This document shows positions 24,317 to 33,820 of a stretch of DNA of 51,227 bases, in pieces. The notes under the pieces were generated by a model that saw nothing but the letters and a program-made list of their open reading frames with translations, had not been told where the DNA came from and searched no databases. The position numbers were made by a program, and so were the translations under genes. The DNA is taken from the NCBI GenBank assembly GCA_052168355.1, contig JBQLZQ010000007.1:1-51227 (forward strand). Direction: 5' to 3'. The stretch is from JBQLZQ01 sp052168355 (GTDB lineage Bacteria > Pseudomonadota > Alphaproteobacteria > DSM-16000 > Inquilinaceae). Positions within the stretch are counted from its first letter, which is position 1, and every line of letters begins with the position of its first letter.

Positions 24317-25334
24317 GTGCCTCCTCGAGGACCACGGGGCAGGCGACGCGGTGGTCGGGGCCGGCCTGGAGGAGCGCCGGGCGGGCCTCGCGGCAGGAGG
24401 GGCGCGCCAGCGCGCAGCGCGGGGCGAAGCGGCAGCCGGGCGGCGGATGGATCAGGTTCGGCACCGAACCGGCCAGCCCCTCAAGCGCGCCGCGCGCCAC
24501 GTCCCGCGTCGGGATCGCGCGCAGGAGCGCCTTCGTATAAGGATGCGTCGGCCGCTCCAGGACGGCGCGGATCGGGCCGGATTCGACGATGGCGCCGGCA
24601 TACATCACCGCGGCATGGGAACAGGTCTGCGCCACCACGCCGAGGTTGTGGGTGATCAGCACGACGCCCATGTCGAACTCGGCCACCATCGACTTCAGGA
24701 GCGCCAGGATCTGCGCCTGCACCGAGACGTCGAGCGCGGTCGTCGGCTCGTCGGCGATCAGGAGGCTCGGCCGCCCGATCAGCGCCATGGCGATCAGCAC
24801 CCGCTGGCGCATGCCTCCCGAGAACTGGTGCGGGTAGTCGTCGAGCCGCGCCGCCGCGTCGGGAATGCCGACGCGGTCGAGCATCTCGACGGCGTACCGC
24901 CGCGCCGCGCGCCGACGCGCGCCGCGCCCGGCCCCGGCGGGCAGGCCGAGGATCGCCAGGTCGTGCCGCGCCGCCGAAAGCGCCACGTCGACCAGTTGCG
25001 TGCCGATGCGGAACGAGGGGTTCAGGTTCGTCGTCGGGTCCTGGAAGATCATCCCGATCCGCCGGCCCCGGAGCCCCAGCATCTCGCGTTCGGAGAGGCC
25101 GAGCACGTCGGTCCCGTCGAAGAGGATCCGCCCGGCGGTGTATTCAGCCGGCGGGCTGCTGACGAGCCGCGAGACCGAAAGCCCGGTCAGCGACTTGCCG
25201 CAGCCGGTCTCGCCGACGAGGCCCCAGACTTCACCGCGCTCGACACGGAGCGAGACACCGTCGAGCACCCGCGCCGCGCCGTCGAAGCTGTGCATCGCGA
25301 GGTGCAGGTCGCGGATGTCCAGAAGCGCCGCCAT
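24309..25334 (-). CDS. Peptide-type ABC transporter ATPase (DppD family)
   Basis: First ATPase of the region-5 importer, 341 residues. Walker A GETGCGKS at 41-48, FSGGMRQR, LLIADEPTTALD and the C-terminal oligopeptide-binding extension (GCRFAPRCALARPSC) are all present. The ATG directly follows one CTAG repeat of the MITE-like element, so the ribosome site it once used, inside the end of dppC, is now about 270 bases away. The sequence now upstream (GGACAGGCTCCTAG) is a poor ribosome site. Translation may be reduced. Confidence 0.93.
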   Translation of the reverse strand: MAALLDIRDLHLAMHSFDGAARVLDGVSLRVERGEVWGLVGETGCGKSLTGLSVSRLVSSPPAEYTAGRILFDGTDVLGLSEREMLGLRGRRIGMIFQDPTTNLNPSFRIGTQLVDVALSAARHDLAILGLPAGAGRGARRRAARRYAVEMLDRVGIPDAAARLDDYPHQFSGGMRQRVLIAMALIGRPSLLIADEPTTALDVSVQAQILALLKSMVAEFDMGVVLITHNLGVVAQTCSHAAVMYAGAIVESGPIRAVLERPTHPYTKALLRAIPTRDVARGALEGLAGSVPNLIHPPPGCRFAPRCALARPSCREARPALLQAGPDHRVACPVVLEEAHA

Positions 25335-25338
25335 CTAG

Positions 25339-25604
25339 GAGCCTGTCCAAGAAATGGTTGCGGGCTGCACCGCCTTTTCAAGGCGTTGGGCCAGGATGGC
25401 GCCGCGCCGCGATGCCGGGCGCATCGCAAGCGGCGTCGGACGACGCCCCAAGGCCTTGAAATGGCGGCCCTTCGGGTCGACCAGGGTAACGCGACCGTCG
25501 CGTCGCGGGCGCTTGACGATGCGCAAGGCATCGCCGGCGCGCCCGCTCCTAACGCTCGCGTTACCCTGGTCGATGCATCCCGTAACCATTTCTTGGACAG
25601 GCTC
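25339..25604. mobile_element. 266-bp MITE-like palindromic element, IS5-type ends
   Basis: Terminal inverted repeats start GAGCCTGTCCAAGAAATGG and match for 21 bases, then imperfectly for about 15 more. CTAG occurs directly outside both ends (25335-25338, 25605-25608), the target duplication typical of IS5-family elements. Inside are two more hairpins: 25370-25390 pairs with 25446-25467, with tip GCGATGC/GCATCGC; and 25476-25494 pairs with 25556-25573, with tip CGATGC/GCATCG. The whole would fold as a three-way junction. No transposase is encoded, so it would need one in trans. It sits exactly between the dppC stop and the dppD start. Confidence 0.8.
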
Positions 25605-26492
25605 CTAGCGCCGCGCCCTGGGGTCGAGGATGTCGCGCAACCCGTCGCCGAGCAGGTTGAAGCCGAAGACGGCGAGGAACATCGCCAGGCCCGGGAACAT
25701 CGCCGTCCACCAGAAATCCGGCATGTAGCTGCGCGCGATGGACAGAAGGGTGCCCCATTCCGGCGTCGGCGGGCGAACACCTATGCCGATGAAGCCCAAG
25801 GCCGCGACGGTCAGGATCGCAAAGCCCATGTCGAGCGACATTTTCACGATCACCGGCGAGACGATGTTGGGCAGGATGTGGCGGAAGAGCACGCGCCCGG
25901 GCCTTGCCCCGATGGCGCGGGCGGCGGAGACATAGACCTCCTCGCGCGCCTGCAGCACCTCGCCGCGCACCAGCCGCGCATAACCGGGCCACCAGGCGAG
26001 CGAGATCGCGATGATCATGTTGACGAAGCCCGGGCCCAGCGCCGCGGCCACCGCCATCGCCAGGATCAGGCTGGGGATCGTCAGCATAAGGTCGGAAAAC
26101 CGCATCAGCATATCGTCGATCCGGCCGCCGTTGAAGCCAGCGAGCGCGCCCACCACGGTGCCGATCAGCGTGCCGATCAGCACCACGGTAAAGCCCGCCG
26201 CGACCGAAACCGGCGTGCCCGCCATGACCAGCGACAGCACGTCCTGGCCCAGTTCGTTGGTGCCGAAGGGATGCGCCAGGCTCGGGCGCAGGAAGCGGTT
26301 GGCGGTGTCGACGCCGCCGGCCACATGCTCGGGGTAAGGCGCGAGCATGTGGCCGAAGAGGGTGAAGAACAGCACCACGCCGACCATCGAGGCGCCGATC
26401 ACCGAAAGCCGGCTCTGCCGGAACCGGAACAGGGCGCGCCGCCAGGTCTCGCGCCGCGCGCTCTGCGGGATCGCGTCTGCCGCCCCGGTCAT
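25605..26492 (-). CDS. Peptide-type ABC transporter permease (DppC family)
   Basis: Channel subunit of 295 residues from ATG 26492, which overlaps the DppB-family stop by 4 bases. It has the N-terminal cytoplasmic segment (RRALFRFRQSRLSVIG), the HPFGTNELGQDVLS motif after the first periplasmic loop, and the ATPase-contact loop (EVYVSAARAIGARPG). Its TAG stop lies within the CTAG target repeat of the MITE-like element, which is why the insertion left the protein intact. Confidence 0.93.
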   Translation of the reverse strand: MTGAADAIPQSARRETWRRALFRFRQSRLSVIGASMVGVVLFFTLFGHMLAPYPEHVAGGVDTANRFLRPSLAHPFGTNELGQDVLSLVMAGTPVSVAAGFTVVLIGTLIGTVVGALAGFNGGRIDDMLMRFSDLMLTIPSLILAMAVAAALGPGFVNMIIAISLAWWPGYARLVRGEVLQAREEVYVSAARAIGARPGRVLFRHILPNIVSPVIVKMSLDMGFAILTVAALGFIGIGVRPPTPEWGTLLSIARSYMPDFWWTAMFPGLAMFLAVFGFNLLGDGLRDILDPRARR

Positions 26493-27496
26493 TCGTAGCG
26501 CACCTTGGGATTGATGACGCCGTAGAGCACATCGACCACGATGTTCATGCTGACGAAGAGAAGGCCGATGACCAGCGCCACGCTGACCACCGGCATGAAA
26601 TCCTGCGAGACGATGGCCGAGGTGGCGTAAAGGCCGATGCCGGGCCAGTCGAACACCGTCTCGACCAGCACGGTGCCGCCGAGGAGCCAGCCGAAATAGA
26701 GCCCGATCACCGTCAGCGAGGACGAGATCGCGTTTCGGGCCACGTACTTGAACACCACCAGACGCGGCGGCAGGCCGAGCGCGCGGGCGGTGATGACGTA
26801 ATCCTGGTGCAGGACCTCGATGGTCGAGGCGCGCATCATGCGCAGGATCGTGGCCAAGGGCGAGAGCGACATGGCGATGGCGGGCATGGCGAGGTAGCGG
26901 CAGGCGGTGACGAAACCTTCCCAGTCGCCCGCGATGAGCGCGTCGAGCGTGTAGAAGCCGGTGACGCCGGGCGGCGGCTCCCAGATGATCGGAAAGCGCC
27001 CGCCCAAGGGCAGCCACATCAGCCACATCGCGAAGCAGAGTTGCAGGAGCAGCCCCAGGAAGAAGCGCGGCATCGAGATGGCCGCGACGGAAAGCACGTT
27101 CGAGAGGTAGTCGGGCCAGCGGTTTCGCCAGAGCGCCGCCATCAGCCCGGCGGGGATGCCGACGACGATGGCGAGGACGAGCGCCGAGAACACCAGTTCC
27201 AGCGTCGCCGGAAGGTAGGCGGCAAGGTCCTGGGCCACCGGGCGGCGGGTGAAGATCGAAACGCCGAAATCGCCCTGCGCGAGGCCGCTCAGGTAGTCCC
27301 AATATTGCACCCAGACCGGCCGGTCGAGCCCGAATTCGCGCGCCAGCGCCTCGATCTCCTCGCGGGTGGCGTTCGGGCCGGCGGCCAGGCCCACCGGGTC
27401 GCCCGGCAGGACGCGGGCGATCACGAACATGATGACGGTCAGGCCGATCAGCACCGGCAGGATCAAGAGGACCCGCCTCAGTACGAAACCCAGCAT
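26489..27496 (-). CDS. Peptide-type ABC transporter permease (DppB family)
   Basis: Channel subunit of 335 residues from ATG 27496 (MLGFVLRRVLLILPVLIGL); an in-frame ATG 33 bases upstream would only add a hydrophilic tail. DppB hallmarks are ARVLPGDPVGLAAG, the REFGLDRPVWVQYWDYL segment and the contact loop VLHQDYVITARALGLP. It lies 75 bases after the binding protein, behind an 11-bp stem-loop. Confidence 0.93.
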   Translation of the reverse strand: MLGFVLRRVLLILPVLIGLTVIMFVIARVLPGDPVGLAAGPNATREEIEALAREFGLDRPVWVQYWDYLSGLAQGDFGVSIFTRRPVAQDLAAYLPATLELVFSALVLAIVVGIPAGLMAALWRNRWPDYLSNVLSVAAISMPRFFLGLLLQLCFAMWLMWLPLGGRFPIIWEPPPGVTGFYTLDALIAGDWEGFVTACRYLAMPAIAMSLSPLATILRMMRASTIEVLHQDYVITARALGLPPRLVVFKYVARNAISSSLTVIGLYFGWLLGGTVLVETVFDWPGIGLYATSAIVSQDFMPVVSVALVIGLLFVSMNIVVDVLYGVINPKVRYE

Positions 27497-27528
27497 GACC
27501 CCGATACCCCGCCTCTGCCCTGGTCGCA

Positions 27529-27555
27529 CCGGGCGCGGGGTGGTCCCGCGCCCGG
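27529..27555 (-). other. Intercistronic stem-loop between binding protein and DppB-family permease
   Basis: Perfect 11-bp arms CCGGGCGCGGG and CCCGCGCCCGG around a 5-base loop (27540-27544). It lies 16 bases after the binding-protein stop. There is no T-run, so it is more likely a message-stabilising or expression-balancing hairpin than a full terminator. Confidence 0.65.
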
Positions 27556-27571
27556 GAGTTGCACGGTCAGC

Positions 27572-29146
27572 CTAGAGCGAAAGCGGCCAGGCTTCGATGG
27601 CGTTCGAGGCGACCGGAGTGAAGCTGAAGCCCTGCACCGCGTCGCGCAGGCCGAGCTTGCGCTTTTCCAGCACACCGAAGACGTCGGGGCTGTCGGCCAC
27701 CAGAAGCTCCTGGAGCTGGCCGTAGATCTCGACCCGCTTCGCAGGGTCCACCTCGGACCGGCCGGCCTCGATCAGCCGGTCGGCCTCGGGGTTGTTGTAG
27801 ACCGCGTTCTGCCAGCCACCGTTGCGCGAGGAATGGTAGGCCGCGAAGGCGATGTTGTCGGGGTCGCCGTAGTTCGCCGTCTGGTAGACCGGGAAGAGAT
27901 CCGGGAAGGTGTCGGGCGAGCCGCAGGCGGCGACCATGTCGGGCCAGAGCATCGGCGTGATCTCGAGCTCGATGTTCAGCTGCTTGAGGCTGTCGAGCAT
28001 GATCAGCGCCCAGCGCCGCTGCTGCTCCAGCCCGTTGACATGGACCATCTTCAGCGTGATCCCGCCCTCGGGCGTCGCGGTCCTGGCAAGGTGCTCCTTC
28101 GCCAGATCGAGGTTCATGCGGTAGACTTCGAGGTCGGGGTTGTGGCCCAGGATGCCGCTCGGCAGGGGGCCGATCATCAGTTCGGCATAGCCGCCCGCCT
28201 CGACCATCGCCTGGTAGTTCATCGCGTAGGCCACGGCCTTGCGCATGTTGACGTCGGCCATCGGTCCCTTCTGGGTGTTCATTTTGATCGAGAAGGTGCG
28301 GTATTCCGGCTCGATCACCCGCACCACGCCCGAGGCGTCGGCCAGCGCGTCCATGTCCTCGGCGGTCAGATCCACCGCGATGTGCACCTCGCCCCGCTGC
28401 AGCATCAGCCGCTGGGTCGCGGTTTCGCGCACGATCTGCCAGATCACGCCGTCGAGGTTGCCGCCGCCCGCCTGCCAGGCGCCCTCCACCTTTTCGAGAT
28501 GGTAGAGCGTGCCCGGTTCGGCGCGGCGCACCTTGAACGGCCCCGAGCCCGCGACGTTTGCCTGCAGCCACGTGGCGCTGTCGTCGGCGCCGGCATTGGC
28601 CTCGGCCTGGGTCTTGGAGACGATGAAGATCCAGGGGAGGACCTGCAGAAAGGCGGCGAAGGGCGTGCTGAGGTCGAATTTGACCGTGTTCGCGTCGACG
28701 GCCGTCACCTTCTCGGGATCGACGATGCCGCGGATCATCCAGCTGTTGCCCTTGGCGAGCCTCAGGGCGCGCTGGAACGAGAACACGACGTCATCGGCGG
28801 TGACGGGCGAGCCGTCGTGGAACTTCGCGCCTGGGTTCAGCGCGAAGGTATAGGTCAGGCCGTCGGCACTGCTTTCCCAGGTCTGCGCCAGCGCCGGCAC
28901 CGCCTCGGGCGGATTGCCGGCCACGCGCACCAGCGGATCGTACGTGTTGCGCAAAAAGAAGCTGGCCGAATAGCCGGTTGCGGTGTGCGGGTCGAAGTTG
29001 GGGATGTCCTGCCCGGAGGCGATGATCAGGATGTTGCGCCCGGACTGGGCGAAAAGCGCCTCCGGGAAGCTCGCCGCGGCGAGGCCCGTGCCGGCTAGCG
29101 CCAGGAACGACCGGCGCGACAGGGTGGAAAGGTCGATCTGTGTCAT
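27572..29146 (-). CDS. Extracellular solute-binding protein, family 5, Tat-exported
   Basis: Periplasmic receptor of the region-5 importer, 524 residues from ATG 29146 behind AAGGAG. The N-terminus carries a twin-arginine signal, RRSFLALAGTGLAAASF, so it is exported folded. YTFALNPGAKFHDGSPVTADDVVFSF is the family 5 signature. It lies 59 bases after the HyuA-HyuB gene. The ligand may be a cyclic or N-substituted amino acid or a pyroglutamyl-type peptide, given the enzymes, but nothing in the receptor itself proves this. Confidence 0.9.
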   Translation of the reverse strand: MTQIDLSTLSRRSFLALAGTGLAAASFPEALFAQSGRNILIIASGQDIPNFDPHTATGYSASFFLRNTYDPLVRVAGNPPEAVPALAQTWESSADGLTYTFALNPGAKFHDGSPVTADDVVFSFQRALRLAKGNSWMIRGIVDPEKVTAVDANTVKFDLSTPFAAFLQVLPWIFIVSKTQAEANAGADDSATWLQANVAGSGPFKVRRAEPGTLYHLEKVEGAWQAGGGNLDGVIWQIVRETATQRLMLQRGEVHIAVDLTAEDMDALADASGVVRVIEPEYRTFSIKMNTQKGPMADVNMRKAVAYAMNYQAMVEAGGYAELMIGPLPSGILGHNPDLEVYRMNLDLAKEHLARTATPEGGITLKMVHVNGLEQQRRWALIMLDSLKQLNIELEITPMLWPDMVAACGSPDTFPDLFPVYQTANYGDPDNIAFAAYHSSRNGGWQNAVYNNPEADRLIEAGRSEVDPAKRVEIYGQLQELLVADSPDVFGVLEKRKLGLRDAVQGFSFTPVASNAIEAWPLSL

Positions 29147-29205
29147 GTCAGGCTCCTTGTTCGTAGTGCCGGCAGGGTCCGGGCCCCGCCAGGTCGGTTT
29201 TTCGT

Positions 29206-32200
29206 TCAGGCCCCCGCCGCGGCTTCTCTGGCCGCGTCCAGGGCGCCGGGGTGGTGTCTGCTCACGTAGTCGGATGTTACGTAGCCGAGCCGCAGGTCGC
29301 GGGCGACGAGGGCGGGGTCGCGCTCGGCCGGGTCGCCGAAGCCGGCGCCGCCGCCGAGCATCAGCTCGACACGCTGTCCGGGCGCGGTCAGCTCGACCAG
29401 CCGGCCGGTGCCGCAATCGAGGATCTCGGCCCCGTCAGCGTCCAGCACCCGGCCCCGCGAGCCGCCGCCGGGCAGGCCGCCGAAGAGCCCCGGGATCGGG
29501 TTGTTCACGCCTTCGGGGAACACCGACGCGAGCGTCGTGCGGCCATCGTCGGCGAGCTTGCGGAACACGACGCGCTGGCCGAGCCCGCCGCGATGCCGCC
29601 CTGGCCCGCCCGAGTCGGGCACGAAGGTCTTCTCCTCCACCAGCACCGGCGCGCGGCTTTCCATCAGCTCGATCGAGGTATTGGCCGCCGAGGTGGGCCA
29701 GAGCAGCGACGAATGCCCGTCGCCGCGCTCCGAGCCGCCCTGCCCGCCGCCGCAGAACAGCATGTCGGAATAGAACGCGCCCGAGGCGTCCTGGCCGTAG
29801 ACCGTGGAGGCGACGGCGAGCCCGGTGAAGGCTTGCACGTCGGCGGGCCGGGCATGGGCCAGCGCGGCGAAGATGTTCGGCGCGAGATACCAGCCGGTCC
29901 GCGTGCGGATGTTGACCGAGGCCGGATAGGTGCAGTTGAGGATCGACCCTTCGGGCGCCTTCACCGTGAACGGCCGGTAGCAGCCGGCATTGCCCCGGAC
30001 CTTCGGCGTCAGCATGCATTTCAGCGGATAGGTGGCATGCGCCGAGGTATAGTTCAGCGTCGAGTTCAAGCCCCCCTGGGCAAGCTGCGGCGGCGCGCCC
30101 GCGAAGTCGATCTCCATCGCGTCGCCCTTGACCCGGATCGTCACCGGATAGGTCATCACCTCGCCCAAGGGATTGTTGGTGATCGTCGCGGTAAAGGTGC
30201 CGTCGGGGATCGCGCGCACGGCGTCGCGCATCGCCCCTTCGGAGAGGCTCTGCACCACCTCGGCCAGCGCGCCGAGGTCCTCCATGCCGTACTCCTGCAT
30301 GAAGGCGGCCAGCCTTTCGGCCCCGATGACGTTGGCGGTAACGAAGGACTGGATGTCGCCCACCACCTGCTCGCCGTTCCTTACGTTCCGCCGGATCAGG
30401 CTGAACAAAGTCTCGTTCGGCTTTCCCGCCTCGAAAAGCTTCATCGGCGGAATCTGCAGGCCCTCCTCGTAGATCTCGCGGGCCTTGAGCGAATCCTTGG
30501 TGCCGCCGATGTCGGAGACATGGCCGACCGTACCCATCAGCCCGACGAGCCGCCCGCCCCGGAAGGCGGGCGTGACCACCGCGATATCGAAGAGATGCCC
30601 GGCGCAGAGCCAGGGGTCGTTGGTCACCAGCACGTCGCCGGGCCTGAGCGTCTCGGCCGGATAACGCGCGAGCAGCGCCTTCACCGCGCGCGGCAGGGTC
30701 AAGTTGAAGACCGGCATGGCGCGCGGGGAATGGGCCAGCGTCTCGCCATGCGGATCGAGCAGCTCGCAGGCGAAGTCCTGCGCCTCGGAGATGACCAGCG
30801 AGAAGGCGGTGCGGCAGACCGTCTGCCACATCTCCTCGACCACGTTGACGAGGCGGCTCCACATGATCTCGAGCCCGATCGGGTCGGACTGGATGGCGTG
30901 GACCGCCTCGGCGCGGCTCATGCCCTCGGTGACGCGGGTCTGGGCGGCCTGATGGGCCGCGACCTCGATGCACAGGTTGAACGCCCCGTCCACCCGGATG
31001 CGGTCGCCCGGCGCGATCACGGTCGTCGCCTCGCGTTCCTCCACGATCGCCGGACCTTCGATCCGGTCGCCGGGGGCCAGCGCGTAGCGGTCGTAGACCG
31101 TGGCCTCGGCCGGACCGCTTTCGAACCAGGCGCGGCGGCGGCCCTTGACGCGGGACTCGGGCGCGGCCCCGCCGACCGCACCCTTGACCGAGATCACCGG
31201 TTGCGGCCCCGCCGACCGCACGCGGAAGTTCACCGCCTCGATGCGCGCGCCCTCGAAGACCTCGGTGTAGCGCGCCTCGTAGGCGCGGGCGAAGGCCTCG
31301 CGGATCGCGGGCAGGCTGCCGGTGTCGAGCGCGCCCACTGGCAGGGAAACCTGGATGTCGTGCATCTGGCCGACGAGCCGCATATCGGCCTGAACCTCGA
31401 CCGTGATCTCGTCGTTGGCGACCCCGGCGGCGACGAGATGGCCGCGCCCCTCGGCTTCGAGCGCGGCGAGGATGGCGTTCACCGGGCCGGGGTCGAAATC
31501 GTCATTCAGTTCTACCCGGTGCGAGCGCACGCCCTCGAACGAGAGGGGCGCCACCAGGAACCCCAGCGCCGAGGCCGCCCCCGAGGCGGGCGGGACAATC
31601 ACCTCGCCAACCCCCATGGCGCGGGCGACGTTGGCCGCATGGGCGGGCCCGGCGCCGCCGAAGGCGACCATGGCGTAGTGGCGCGGGTCCTTGCCCTTTT
31701 CCACCAGATGCACCCGGGCAGAGGCGGCCATGTTCTCGCCCACCACCCGGTGGATGCCGAGCGCGGCCTCCTCGATGGTCAGGTCCAGGGGATCGGCCAC
31801 CCGGGCGACCGCGCGGCGCGCCGCGTCGAGGTCGAGCGTCATGCGGCCACCGAGGAAGAAGCCGGGGTCGTAGTAGCCGAGCACCAGGTTGGCGTCGGTC
31901 ACCGTGGGCTCGGCGCCGCCGAGGCCATAGCAGGCGGGCCCGGGGTCGGAGGCCGCCGAATGCGGGCCGACCTTCAGAAGCCCCACCTCGTCGATCGCCG
32001 CGATCGAGCCGCCGCCCGCGCCGATCTCGATCATGTCGATCACCGGCGCCTTGATCGGCAGGCCCGAGCCCTTGGTGAAGCGGTGCACCCGCGCGGCTTC
32101 CATCATCGGCGCGATCTCGGCACGATTGTCCTCGATCATGCAGGCCTTAGCGGTGGTGCCGCCCATGTCGAACGAGATCACATCGGCCCGGCCCGCCAGT

Positions 32201-33039
32201 TCGCCGAAAAGCGCGGTGGCAAGCCCGCCCCCGGCCGGACCGCTTTCCAGCAGCCGGATCGGCAGCGCCCGCGCCGTGTCGAGCGAGACGAGCCCGCCGG
32301 CCGAATGCATCAGCCTCAGGTCGCCCGCGAAGCCGAGCTGCCGCAGGTCGGACTCAAGCCGGCGCAGGTAGCGGTCGACCAGGGGCTGCACATAGGCGTT
32401 GGCGCAGGTCGTAACCGTGCGCTGGTATTCGCCGATCTCGGCCACCACGTCCGAGGAGACCGAGACCGCGAGCCCCGGCGCCGCGGCGCGGATCAGTTCG
32501 GCCGCGCGGCGCTCGTGCGCGGGGTTGGCGTAGGCATGCAGGAAGGCCACCGCCACCGCCTTGCAGCCTTGCCGCTGGAGCGCCTTCGCCGCCTTGGTCA
32601 CCGCCACCTCGTCGAGCGGCGTTAAGACGGTGCCGCGCGAGTCCAGCCGCTCGGTCACTTCGATGCGGCGGTCGCGCGGGGCCAAGGGCTCGGGGAAGGC
32701 CACGAAGAGGTCGTAGATGTCGTAGCGCTGCTCGGTACCCATCTCCAGGATGTCGCGAAAGCCCTTGGTCGTGATCAGCCCCAGCCGCGCGCCTTTGCGC
32801 TCGATCACCGCGTTGGTGACGAGCGTGGTGCCGTGCACGATTTCGGCCACCTCGGAAAGCGCGATGCCCCGCATCGCCGCCAGTTCCTCCAGCCCCTTCA
32901 GCGCCGCCTCGGAAGGGTCGTGCGGCGTGGTCAGACGCTTGTGCAGCGTCACCGCGCCCTTGGCCGCGTCGTAGAGGATGAAGTCGGTGAAGGTGCCGCC
33001 GATATCGAGCCCGATGCGCCAGCGCGCCGCCTTGGTCAA
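29206..33039 (-). CDS. Fused HyuA-HyuB hydantoinase/5-oxoprolinase family protein
   Basis: A 1277-residue ATP-dependent cyclic-amide hydrolase with the architecture of 5-oxoprolinase. The HyuA half (to about residue 690) begins GLDIGGTFTDF, an actin-like ATP site, and has IVHGTTLVTNAVIE and SFDMGGTTAKA. The HyuB half starts at about 716 (DPIGLEIMWSRLVNVVEEM) and contains VTNDPWLCAGHLFD and the glycine-rich end. Start is TTG 33039, chosen because AGGAGGG lies 7-8 bases before it and it follows the IclR stop by one base. 5-oxoproline or a hydantoin is the expected substrate class; I cannot separate them. Confidence 0.88.
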   Translation of the reverse strand: MTKAARWRIGLDIGGTFTDFILYDAAKGAVTLHKRLTTPHDPSEAALKGLEELAAMRGIALSEVAEIVHGTTLVTNAVIERKGARLGLITTKGFRDILEMGTEQRYDIYDLFVAFPEPLAPRDRRIEVTERLDSRGTVLTPLDEVAVTKAAKALQRQGCKAVAVAFLHAYANPAHERRAAELIRAAAPGLAVSVSSDVVAEIGEYQRTVTTCANAYVQPLVDRYLRRLESDLRQLGFAGDLRLMHSAGGLVSLDTARALPIRLLESGPAGGGLATALFGELAGRADVISFDMGGTTAKACMIEDNRAEIAPMMEAARVHRFTKGSGLPIKAPVIDMIEIGAGGGSIAAIDEVGLLKVGPHSAASDPGPACYGLGGAEPTVTDANLVLGYYDPGFFLGGRMTLDLDAARRAVARVADPLDLTIEEAALGIHRVVGENMAASARVHLVEKGKDPRHYAMVAFGGAGPAHAANVARAMGVGEVIVPPASGAASALGFLVAPLSFEGVRSHRVELNDDFDPGPVNAILAALEAEGRGHLVAAGVANDEITVEVQADMRLVGQMHDIQVSLPVGALDTGSLPAIREAFARAYEARYTEVFEGARIEAVNFRVRSAGPQPVISVKGAVGGAAPESRVKGRRRAWFESGPAEATVYDRYALAPGDRIEGPAIVEEREATTVIAPGDRIRVDGAFNLCIEVAAHQAAQTRVTEGMSRAEAVHAIQSDPIGLEIMWSRLVNVVEEMWQTVCRTAFSLVISEAQDFACELLDPHGETLAHSPRAMPVFNLTLPRAVKALLARYPAETLRPGDVLVTNDPWLCAGHLFDIAVVTPAFRGGRLVGLMGTVGHVSDIGGTKDSLKAREIYEEGLQIPPMKLFEAGKPNETLFSLIRRNVRNGEQVVGDIQSFVTANVIGAERLAAFMQEYGMEDLGALAEVVQSLSEGAMRDAVRAIPDGTFTATITNNPLGEVMTYPVTIRVKGDAMEIDFAGAPPQLAQGGLNSTLNYTSAHATYPLKCMLTPKVRGNAGCYRPFTVKAPEGSILNCTYPASVNIRTRTGWYLAPNIFAALAHARPADVQAFTGLAVASTVYGQDASGAFYSDMLFCGGGQGGSERGDGHSSLLWPTSAANTSIELMESRAPVLVEEKTFVPDSGGPGRHRGGLGQRVVFRKLADDGRTTLASVFPEGVNNPIPGLFGGLPGGGSRGRVLDADGAEILDCGTGRLVELTAPGQRVELMLGGGAGFGDPAERDPALVARDLRLGYVTSDYVSRHHPGALDAAREAAAGA

Positions 33040-33040
33040 C

Positions 33041-33805
33041 TCACGCCCTCCTCTTTGCCTTCACCCCGCCGCCGAGCGCGGCCGCCACCTCGGCCGCGCC
33101 CTCCATCAGCATCCGGCCGATCGACCGGCGCTCGTCCGCGGCCACGATCGCCGCCGGATAGACGATGCAAAGCGCCACCGCCTCGCCCGAGCCCTCGTCC
33201 GCGACCGCGACGGAAAGCGCGTCGACGCCCCGCGTGGATTCCTGCGCCGAGTAGGACAGGCCCGCCCGGCGCACCTCGGCGACGCGGGCGAGAAGCTCGT
33301 CCATGCTCTGCGGCGCGCCGTCCGAGACCGGCACGAAGCCGTCGGGGAACATCGCGCGGATCTGCGCGTCGGGCCGCAGCGCCAGAAGCGCGCGGCCGGT
33401 GCTGGAGCCATGCGCGGTCAGCCGGCGGCCGATGTTGGAGACGACGCGTAGCGAATGGCTGCCCGGGTGGTCCGTCACCGCCGCCACCTCGCTGCCGATC
33501 AGCTTCGAGACATAACCGGTATGCCCGGTCGCGGTGCTGATCAGCGCCACCACCTCGGCCGCCCGCGCGATCAGGCCCGAGGATTGCCGGTAGCTGATCG
33601 CCGCGTCGATCAGGAGCACACCCGGGCGGTAGCGCTTGGACTCGCCGATCGTCTCGAGCAGCCCGGCATCGCGCATCGAGCGTAAAAGGCGCGAGGCGTT
33701 GCTCTTCGGGATGCCCAGACGCTCTACCGTGTTCATGACGGTCAGTTCTGTGCAATCGGCCCCGAAACAGCGCAGAACATCGGCGGCGGAGGTCAGGATC
33801 GTCAC
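33041..33805 (-). CDS. IclR-family transcriptional regulator
   Basis: A 254-residue regulator with an N-terminal winged helix (LTVMNTVERLGIPKSNASRLLRSM) and a GAF-like IclR effector domain ending in the typical IGRMLMEGAAEVAAAL. No ATG fits; GTG 33805 gives the normal family length and N-terminus. A 38-bp symmetric site lies just upstream, shared with the divergent M20 gene. It is followed within two bases by the HyuA-HyuB gene, so it controls its own operon. The effector is probably the imported substrate. Confidence 0.88.
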   Translation of the reverse strand: MTILTSAADVLRCFGADCTELTVMNTVERLGIPKSNASRLLRSMRDAGLLETIGESKRYRPGVLLIDAAISYRQSSGLIARAAEVVALISTATGHTGYVSKLIGSEVAAVTDHPGSHSLRVVSNIGRRLTAHGSSTGRALLALRPDAQIRAMFPDGFVPVSDGAPQSMDELLARVAEVRRAGLSYSAQESTRGVDALSVAVADEGSGEAVALCIVYPAAIVAADERRSIGRMLMEGAAEVAAALGGGVKAKRRA

Positions 33806-33820
33806 GGGCCGCGCCAGAAA

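Noticed and set aside
25335..25608. Two 84-residue frames, one on each strand of the MITE-like element, as possible transposase pieces
   Set aside because: They share ends only because the element is palindromic; neither has a helix-turn-helix or DDE motif.
24315..26498. A 727-residue open frame on the plus strand opposite the Dpp genes
   Set aside because: It lies antisense to three clear ABC genes, is rich in Arg, Asp, His and Gly as expected of GC-rich reverse frames, and crosses the MITE-like element.
29251..32625. An 1124-residue open frame opposite the HyuA-HyuB gene
   Set aside because: A long stop-free reverse frame caused by high GC3; no protein family pattern, while the other strand has strong motifs throughout.
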